Below are positions 7,109 to 11,038 of a stretch of 11,038 nucleotides of DNA, piece by piece (positions within the stretch are counted from its first letter, which is position 1; each line of letters opens with the position of its first letter). Made by a program: the position numbers and the translations under genes. Under the pieces are notes generated by a model. It saw only the letters and a program-made list of their open reading frames with translations, ran no database searches and was not told where the DNA came from. The DNA is from Bacillota bacterium (GTDB lineage: Bacteria > Bacillota > Clostridia > Clostridiales > Clostridiaceae): contig JAUZPI010000118.1 in the NCBI GenBank assembly GCA_030706015.1, positions 1 through 11,038 on the forward strand. Direction: 5' to 3'.

Positions 7109-7984
7109 TTATTTAATTCCTGAATTAACCATAGTTTCCATTATAGATTTCTGCATGATCGCAAAGATAATGAAATTAGGCAAGAAAAGCAACAGAACCG
7201 ATGCTGCAGAAGCTCCTTGATTTGCAACTGTGTTTGTTAACCCACTAGTTAAAGTTGTAACAAAATAAGGAAATGTTTTCTTTGCTTCACTAATGATATA
7301 AAGAGCAGAACTGTCAGAATCCATCCAAACTGTTTGAAAAGCTAAAATCATGACTGTTCCTATAGCTATCTTCACATTAGGAATCACAATCTTATAAAAT
7401 GTCATCCAAGTTGAGGCTCCATCTATCTTTGCTGCTTCCAAAAGTTCATTAGGTAACTGATCCATAAATTGTTTAATAAGAAATACACCAACTGGCATTG
7501 CAAGTTGAGGGAGAATAAGTGCCGCATAAGAATTAATAAGTCCAAGCTTACTGATTACCAAATACCGAGTAATGCTCACTGCTGCCGGAGAAAACATGAG
7601 AGAAACAACGATTAGTTTAAACAACATGTCCTTACCTGGAAAATTACCTTTTGAAAATGCAAAAGCAGCAGTTGAACTAAACACAACAGTAAGAATTACA
7701 CTTATGCATGTAACCAAAATACTATTAAAAAAATACCTAGAAAAAGGAACTAATGATTCACTCATTGTTGATAACAGATTATTAAAATTTTGCATGGTTG
7801 GGTTTCTGACAAAAAATTCTGGCGGAAACATAAATAGTTCGGATAATGGTTTAAATGCATTATTTATAATAAAAATAATCGGTAATATTGAAATAATTGC
7901 AAATAAAGTAAGGATGATTATATTGAAGAAATCAAACCCTTTAATCCTATTAAGCTTTTTTGCTCTTAACCAGATTCGCATCAT
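7109..7984 (-). CDS. Carbohydrate ABC transporter permease, MalG-type (pair 1)
   Basis: This is the MalG-type membrane subunit of the first importer, 291 residues, the normal length. Hydrophobic segments lie near 18-41, 88-110, 122-144, 151-171, 205-222 and 262-280. The EAA loop is at 183-202 (EAAKIDGAST, ending IVIP). The C-terminal METMVNSGIK is a typical tail of the family. Its first ATG overlaps the stop codon of the MalF-type gene by one base (TAATG), a classic coupling arrangement for subunits needed in equal amounts. A second ATG follows immediately; the first has the better spacing from AAAGGAGGA. It is strongly diverged from the MalG-type protein of pair 2 and lacks that protein's N-terminal extension. 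It probably works with the solute-binding protein at the head of the operon and with an ATPase encoded elsewhere. The substrate is unknown. Confidence 0.95.
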   Translation of the reverse strand: MMRIWLRAKKLNRIKGFDFFNIIILTLFAIISILPIIFIINNAFKPLSELFMFPPEFFVRNPTMQNFNNLLSTMSESLVPFSRYFFNSILVTCISVILTVVFSSTAAFAFSKGNFPGKDMLFKLIVVSLMFSPAAVSITRYLVISKLGLINSYAALILPQLAMPVGVFLIKQFMDQLPNELLEAAKIDGASTWMTFYKIVIPNVKIAIGTVMILAFQTVWMDSDSSALYIISEAKKTFPYFVTTLTSGLTNTVANQGASAASVLLLFLPNFIIFAIMQKSIMETMVNSGIK

Positions 7985-8949
7985 TATTCATCCTCCTTTG
8001 TTCCTAGAAAGTGCCAGGTTATTTTTGTAATTGCATAGGCCGCTACCAACAGCATGAATGTCATAGCAGTTGCATAACCAAGCTCATAGCGTATAAATCC
8101 ATAATCTTCAATATGATTTTGAATTAATTGTCCAGCATAATTAGGTGTAGGATTTTGACCTGAAAGCTGCACTCCAATTTGTCCTGCGTTTAACGCCCCC
8201 ACAATTGACATTACTGCAGCAAATAACATTTGCGGTTTCATCGAAGGTAAGGTAATGTACCACAGCTCCTGCAGATTATTTTTAATCCCATCAATCTTTC
8301 CCGCCTCATATAGAGTTACATCTACATTTTGAAGACCAGCGAATAAAGATAAAAATCCTACTCCCATACTTCCCCATATCGTAACAAATATCATAATACC
8401 TAAAAGGTAATCTGGACTCTGTGTCCAGGCAATGGGATGCGTAATAATCCCGAAATTAATTAGTAAATTATTTAAATATCCAAGCCTGTCACTACTGAAT
8501 AATACTACCCACACGGTAGAGATCATCACTCCACCTGCAATAGATGGCGTATAGATTGCCATCACATAAAGTTTTGTAAATTTCTTTGGTAATTGATTAA
8601 TCAACCATGCCAAAAGAAACTGCATCGCATACCCAATAGGACCAACAAAAACAGCAAATTTAAAAGTATTCGGAATAACGTATTTCATTAAGACCGAGTC
8701 TTGGCTAAACATTATTTTAAAATTTAACAACCCTACAAACTTCGGAGGTTGAATTGAATTAAAAGAAGTAAAGGAAAGGAGTGCCGCAGTAAAAACCGGA
8801 ACTACAATAAAGATAATAAAGCAAATCATAAAAGGAGCTATAAACAAATACGCCGTTTTGTTTCGCTTCATTTCAAGCCACGTACTTTTAATTTTTTCGC
8901 TTCTAATCTTTGAATTTATGATTCTATCTTTTTTAATGCTAATTTTCAT
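7984..8949 (-). CDS. Sugar ABC transporter permease, MalF-type (pair 1)
   Basis: This is the MalF-type membrane subunit of the first importer, 321 residues. A basic N-terminus of about 32 residues precedes six hydrophobic segments near 33-55, 93-117, 128-150, 181-205, 240-262 and 291-313. FVGLLNFKIMF near 71-81 is the characteristic segment after the first helix. The EAA loop at 215-235 is slightly unusual: it reads EAGKIDG instead of EAAKIDG and has one extra residue before ITLP compared with the pair 2 protein. The start at 8949 is supported by AAGAGGAGA a few bases upstream; an internal Met at residue 27 has no such support. The gene lies 48 nt after the solute-binding protein gene and overlaps the next permease gene by one base. 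This order (binding protein, MalF, MalG) is standard for CUT1 importers, so these three probably form one transporter. Confidence 0.95.
   Translation of the reverse strand: MKISIKKDRIINSKIRSEKIKSTWLEMKRNKTAYLFIAPFMICFIIFIVVPVFTAALLSFTSFNSIQPPKFVGLLNFKIMFSQDSVLMKYVIPNTFKFAVFVGPIGYAMQFLLAWLINQLPKKFTKLYVMAIYTPSIAGGVMISTVWVVLFSSDRLGYLNNLLINFGIITHPIAWTQSPDYLLGIMIFVTIWGSMGVGFLSLFAGLQNVDVTLYEAGKIDGIKNNLQELWYITLPSMKPQMLFAAVMSIVGALNAGQIGVQLSGQNPTPNYAGQLIQNHIEDYGFIRYELGYATAMTFMLLVAAYAITKITWHFLGTKEDE
7991..7999 (-). promoter_or_regulatory. Ribosome binding site for the pair 1 MalG-type gene, inside the MalF-type gene
   Basis: The minus strand reads AAAGGAGGA within the last codons of the MalF-type gene. 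It lies 7 nt (measured from GGAGG) before the first of two adjacent ATG codons and 10 nt before the second, which favours the first ATG at 7984 and coupling through the TAATG junction. Confidence 0.8.
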
Positions 8950-8997
8950 TGGACTCTCCTCTTTACCAACTCATTAAGGCAATTTATTTATGTCTAG

Positions 8998-11038
8998 TTA
9001 TTTACCTGCATTTCCTTTTGAATCTTTAAAGCCAAACTCTTGCTGCTTGACATCCATTTCGGACTGAATATCTCTGACCGCCATTTCCATTTGCTGTCTA
9101 TAATTTTTTTTATCAACAACTGTAGCTGTCCATGCATTCCATAACTCTCTTGATGTCATGTAAGATCCTCCCGGAACAAATGGAATAGGCTTATACCACT
9201 GCAGTTGATTCAATAGTACTTTTTTCACATCACTACTCCAAGAATTCTGTTGTTCTACAACGCTTGGATTAGCTGAGTACCACATAAACTCCGGACCATA
9301 ATAGTTTTGTAGATCATTTGCAAAATTAGTTTGGTTTTTTGAAGATAACCACCATTTCATAAATTGCCATGCCCGGTCTTGTCTAGCTTTATTTGTTTTA
9401 AACATCATAGCTCCATTTTGTGTTCCTGCTTCCCATCTTTGGATCGTACCATTTTGATCTTTTGTACCGGGAGCAAGTGCAATATTCCATAGGCCCGAAA
9501 TATCTGGTGCACCAAGCTGAAACATAATATATTGATCAATTGGCGTAATACCAATTGGGGCATCCCCTTGACGGAAATGCTGATAAAAATTAACCATTTG
9601 CTCTGGCATTCCATATTTTATATAGAGATCTGTCCAAAACTGAAATGATTTATATCCTTGAGGTGTATTAAAGGCCACCTTTAGCCCATCTTTGGAATAT
9701 ACATCCACATTATTCTGAGCAAAGAAGGTTTGAAAGTCACCATATGGATAAAAGAAATCGTTATTATGCTCTTCAAGAGTAGGAATAACCTTAGTAACGT
9801 CATTCCATGTCTGTGGAACGTTTAATTTGTATCTCTTTAAAATATCATTTCTATAGTACAACACATTGTAAATCACTTCTTCTGGGAGGCCGTAATCTCC
9901 CCCTATATAGTGGTATGGAACTAAAGAACCCGGTACAACATTTTTCTGTAAATCACTATACCCTGGATAATTATTAAGATTGACCAAGGCACCTCTTTCT
10001 GCAAAAGAGTATGTTGTATAAGAATCAACCCCTGTTGCAATATCAGGCTGCTTTCCGGCTGCATTTGCAAGTACCAGTAAATTTCCTCCAGGAGGACAGT
10101 AATTAACATTTACCTTTATACCTGTTCTTGGAGTAAAATATTCATTTGCATATTCCTGCATCAAATTTACATAATCCTGATTTCTTTGTACCCAGACTTG
10201 CACCGTATCTGCATTCATTTTTCCAGTATTGCTATTATTAGGTGAAAAAGAAGCAAAAAAACCTTTAACGAAAAAAATGATTTTGTCCATTAAACTTACT
10301 TTTATACCTGGAAACGTATTCACTTTGCTTTTAAACATTAAATAATCCAATAAAAGCGGTTGTGTGCTCAAATTATTATTCCAATCTGTGATGCTTGTAT
10401 AGATAGAACTTAAGGAATCAGCCTTTTTCGGTATACTGTCTACATTTAATGAAAGTTTTTTTAAATCCGATGCTGCTGTAAGAAGCTCGCCATAGGAATT
10501 CTCCTTAAAACCTGTTACCCGACTAAGATTTGCTGCTTGTTCTTGTACAACTTCGGCATCCTTCTTCAGAACGTCATCAATATCGGGTATGTATTGCTTT
10601 AAATCCCATAGGCGATAAGTATCAACATTGTTTACGCCTATAATGTTATGGATTCTTAAGTCCAAGTCACGGAGACTACTAACGGCTTTTGTAAGTTCTT
10701 GTTGTATGCTTCTATATGGCGCATTCGTTACAGATAAACGTATGGTATGTTCCCCTTTTGCCAAATAAAAATCATATGGGGTTTTGTCTCCTAATACTTT
10801 GGATTGCCAGGATCCCCCATAAGGGAAACTTACACTTAATAATTCTTTGAATGGAACCTTACCATCAAACTCTATTTTTCTATAAGAGCTTAAATCCGAA
10901 TTAAAGTTTTGTTGATATTTTAATGCTACATTGTAAATACCATCCTGAGGCACTTTAAATTTCCATTCAATCCAATCATGAGGACTCGTCCAAGATGTGC
11001 CCCCCATTGTATTAAATATCTTTTTTCCTATAACTTCA
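8998..11038 (-). CDS. Large extracellular solute-binding protein with N-terminal jelly-roll-like domain (5' end outside window)
   Basis: The frame is open to the right edge: ten more sense codons (EVIGKKIFNT) precede the first visible ATG at 11007, which has no ribosome binding site or signal peptide. The true start, signal peptide and probably more sequence are missing. Residues below count from that ATG. Residues 8-95 look like a beta jelly-roll of the CBM6/CBM35-like kind (WIEWKFKVPQDGIYNVALKY; FYLAKGEHTIRLSV). Residues 100-230 are helical. Residues 266-650 are a family-1 solute-binding domain, with VQVWVQRNQDYVNLM, FTPRTGIKVNVNY, QPDIATG, YGLPEEVIYNVLYYRNDIL and VPQTWNDV. This resembles the roughly 950-residue binding proteins I recall from Paenibacillus-like genomes, so the gene may continue well beyond the window. 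It would capture an oligosaccharide outside the cell for permease pair 1, encoded 48 nt downstream. The ligand is unknown. Confidence 0.93.
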   Translation of the reverse strand, partial: EVIGKKIFNTMGGTSWTSPHDWIEWKFKVPQDGIYNVALKYQQNFNSDLSSYRKIEFDGKVPFKELLSVSFPYGGSWQSKVLGDKTPYDFYLAKGEHTIRLSVTNAPYRSIQQELTKAVSSLRDLDLRIHNIIGVNNVDTYRLWDLKQYIPDIDDVLKKDAEVVQEQAANLSRVTGFKENSYGELLTAASDLKKLSLNVDSIPKKADSLSSIYTSITDWNNNLSTQPLLLDYLMFKSKVNTFPGIKVSLMDKIIFFVKGFFASFSPNNSNTGKMNADTVQVWVQRNQDYVNLMQEYANEYFTPRTGIKVNVNYCPPGGNLLVLANAAGKQPDIATGVDSYTTYSFAERGALVNLNNYPGYSDLQKNVVPGSLVPYHYIGGDYGLPEEVIYNVLYYRNDILKRYKLNVPQTWNDVTKVIPTLEEHNNDFFYPYGDFQTFFAQNNVDVYSKDGLKVAFNTPQGYKSFQFWTDLYIKYGMPEQMVNFYQHFRQGDAPIGITPIDQYIMFQLGAPDISGLWNIALAPGTKDQNGTIQRWEAGTQNGAMMFKTNKARQDRAWQFMKWWLSSKNQTNFANDLQNYYGPEFMWYSANPSVVEQQNSWSSDVKKVLLNQLQWYKPIPFVPGGSYMTSRELWNAWTATVVDKKNYRQQMEMAVRDIQSEMDVKQQEFGFKDSKGNAGK
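10308..10322 (+). promoter_or_regulatory. Possible catabolite response element (cre) inside the solute-binding protein gene
   Basis: The plus strand reads CTGGAAACGTATTCA. Against the Bacillus CcpA consensus WTGNAARCGNWWWCA it matches at every position except the first (C instead of A/T). Cre sites inside coding regions are known to act as transcription roadblocks in Bacillus. Here a block would reduce expression of both importers and everything downstream. It may still be chance, because it encodes ordinary protein sequence (about residues 229-234). Confidence 0.35.

Noticed and set aside
7572..8030. A 152-codon open frame on the plus strand
   Set aside because: It lies antisense across the two pair 1 permease genes, which have clear family motifs. 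Its product has no recognisable features and it has no good ribosome binding site.
8950..8997. Possible terminator between the solute-binding protein and the first permease
   Set aside because: Only a 5-bp stem with a G-T pair and no U-run can be drawn, so read-through is expected.
10243..10287. Possible membrane helix (IIFFVKGFFASF) in the solute-binding protein
   Set aside because: It is too short and contains a Lys. I recall an aromatic-rich linker at the same place in related large binding proteins, so it is more likely a structural linker.

Overview
The window is an AT-rich stretch from a low-GC Gram-positive bacterium (Bacillota). The Bacillus/Paenibacillus side of the phylum is most likely. 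The support is strong AGGAGG-type ribosome binding sites, carbohydrate ABC importers without a local ATPase gene (these bacteria commonly share an MsmX-type ATPase), and a large solute-binding protein of a type I recall mainly from Paenibacillus-like genomes. The genus cannot be fixed from the sequence alone.

All genes lie on the minus strand and appear to form one long operon, read from the right edge to the left. Order of transcription: (1) a large family-1 extracellular solute-binding protein with an N-terminal jelly-roll-like domain, cut by the right edge; (2, 3) a MalF-type and a MalG-type permease, pair 1; (4) a secreted NHL beta-propeller protein with a TPR-like segment and a C-terminal membrane anchor; (5) a small Yip1-type five-helix membrane protein; (6) a 765-residue membrane-anchored protein resembling the DUF5696 family, with features of a (beta/alpha)8 glycosidase; (7, 8) a second, divergent MalF/MalG pair, pair 2; (9) a GTG-started, probably cytoplasmic, helix-rich protein cut by the left edge.

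Gaps between genes are 2 to 48 nt or small overlaps. The exception is a 96-nt gap before the last gene, and no convincing terminator or strong promoter is visible anywhere. The likely theme is capture, processing and import of a complex glycan. The binding protein and permease pair 1 form one importer. The NHL, Yip1 and DUF5696-like proteins would sit at the outer face of the membrane. Pair 2 is a second channel with no binding protein of its own in view, and the last gene may act on the imported sugar. The substrate is unknown. The most notable point is the three-gene envelope module placed between two unrelated permease pairs. A good catabolite-response-element (cre) match lies inside the solute-binding protein gene.
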